This document shows, piece after piece, positions 6,150 to 6,494 of a DNA stretch of 6,494 nucleotides. Positions within the stretch are counted from its first letter, which is position 1. Each line of letters starts with the position of its first letter. The DNA lies in assembly GCA_021800645.1 (NCBI GenBank), contig JAJYYT010000117.1, forward strand, positions 1 through 6,494. Direction: 5' to 3'. Origin of the DNA: Actinomycetes bacterium (lineage in GTDB: Bacteria > Actinomycetota > Acidimicrobiia > Acidimicrobiales > RAAP-2). Both the position numbers and the translations under genes were made by a program. The notes beneath the pieces are model-generated. The model was not told where the DNA came from and ran no database searches. It saw nothing but the letters and a program-made list of their open reading frames with translations.

Positions 6150-6494
6150 TCAGACGAGGACCGCTTCGATGAGCATGGGGCCGTCCTGTGAGAAGCCTCT
6201 CTCCAGGAGAGCCGACAGCTCCTCGGCGCTCCGTGCCTGCTCGGCGGGGACGCCCAGGCCCCGCGCGAGCGCAACGAAGTCGAGTGTCGGTCCGCTGAGG
6301 TCGAGCATGGCGCTCGCACGCTCGCCGCTGCCCGTCCCACCGACACGCGCGAGCTCGAACTGCAAGATCGCGTAAGACCGGTTGACGAGCACAACCGTGG
6401 TCACGTCGAGCCCCTCGCGCGCCTGCGTCCAGAGCGCTTGGATCGTGTACATCGCGCTGCCGTCGGCCTCGAGGTTCAGCACACGTCGTCCGGG
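6150..6494 (-). CDS. Thiamine-diphosphate enzyme, acetolactate synthase large-subunit-like (C-terminal fragment, 5'-partial)
   Basis: Read on the minus strand, the frame is open from the window edge to a TGA at 6152-6150, giving the last 114 residues of a protein normally 500-600 long. The fragment begins in the ThDP-binding domain: VLNLEADGSAMYT (from residue 5) holds the D-G-S of the GDG-type motif, with Asp11. The loop VLVNRSYAIL carries Asn38, completing the motif about 27 residues later. It ends with the LARGLGVPA and GPMLIEAVLV strands typical of the family. The wording (ADGS, WTQARE, VTTVVLVNRSYAIL) recalls the IlvX/MdlC-like branch annotated as acetolactate synthase large subunit, rather than the core IlvB. 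True substrate specificity cannot be read from this part, because the substrate and FAD regions lie outside the window. The GTG at 6482 is an internal Val codon, not a start. Confidence 0.88.
   Translation of the reverse strand, partial: PGRRVLNLEADGSAMYTIQALWTQAREGLDVTTVVLVNRSYAILQFELARVGGTGSGERASAMLDLSGPTLDFVALARGLGVPAEQARSAEELSALLERGFSQDGPMLIEAVLV

Noticed and set aside
6148..6162. GGTC-N7-GACC as a possible terminator between the convergent genes.
   Set aside because: A 4-bp stem with no following T-run on either strand, and lying within a coding end; too weak.
6169..6375. A 68-codon plus-strand frame opposite the thiamine-enzyme gene.
   Set aside because: The minus-strand frame has clear ThDP-enzyme motifs; the plus-strand frame is Ser/Arg-rich shadow sequence without a supported start.

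Overview
The window is about 6.5 kb of very GC-rich bacterial DNA, gene-dense, with several GTG starts and almost no A/T-ending codons. The first gene encodes an acyltransferase (E2-type) domain fused in front of a 2-oxoglutarate dehydrogenase E1. That is the Kgd/OdhA arrangement, a hallmark of Actinobacteria. Protein wording and codon use would fit a deep-branching actinobacterial lineage such as Acidimicrobiia, but that placement is inference, not demonstrated.

Layout: (1) bases 2-3262 (+), the C-terminal ~1086 residues of Kgd, whose 5' end lies outside the window. (2) 24 bp later, 3287-4891 (+), a 534-residue protein with an N-terminal NYN/PIN-like (Zc3h12a-type) nuclease domain, a ~290-residue Lys/Ala/Pro-rich linker carrying exact tandem repeats, and a C-terminal S1-like RNA-binding domain. 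(3) After a 45-51 bp gap holding a candidate extended -10 element, 4943-5365 (+), a FabZ-type 3-hydroxyacyl-ACP dehydratase. (4) One base after its stop, 5367-6146 (+), an ExoIII-family (XthA) apurinic/apyrimidinic endonuclease. (5) Converging from the right and ending 3 bp from xthA, 6150-6494 (-), the C-terminal 114 residues of a thiamine-diphosphate enzyme of the acetolactate synthase large-subunit type.

The genes do not form one obvious pathway. Kgd (TCA cycle) and the putative RNase could share a transcript because the gap is short. The dehydratase and exonuclease are tightly packed and probably translationally coupled, apparently from their own promoter. The two outermost genes both encode ThDP enzymes, but they are on opposite strands and are not visibly linked.

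The part most worth following up is the nuclease-linker-S1 protein. It looks like a processing or decay RNase in which a catalytic domain and an RNA-binding domain are joined by a charged, repeat-expanding tether. It contains a perfect 120-bp tandem duplication, indicating recent or ongoing length change. I see no CRISPR array, insertion sequence, tRNA, rRNA or phage genes. There is no gene-free stretch longer than about 50 bp, apart from the genes cut by the window edges.
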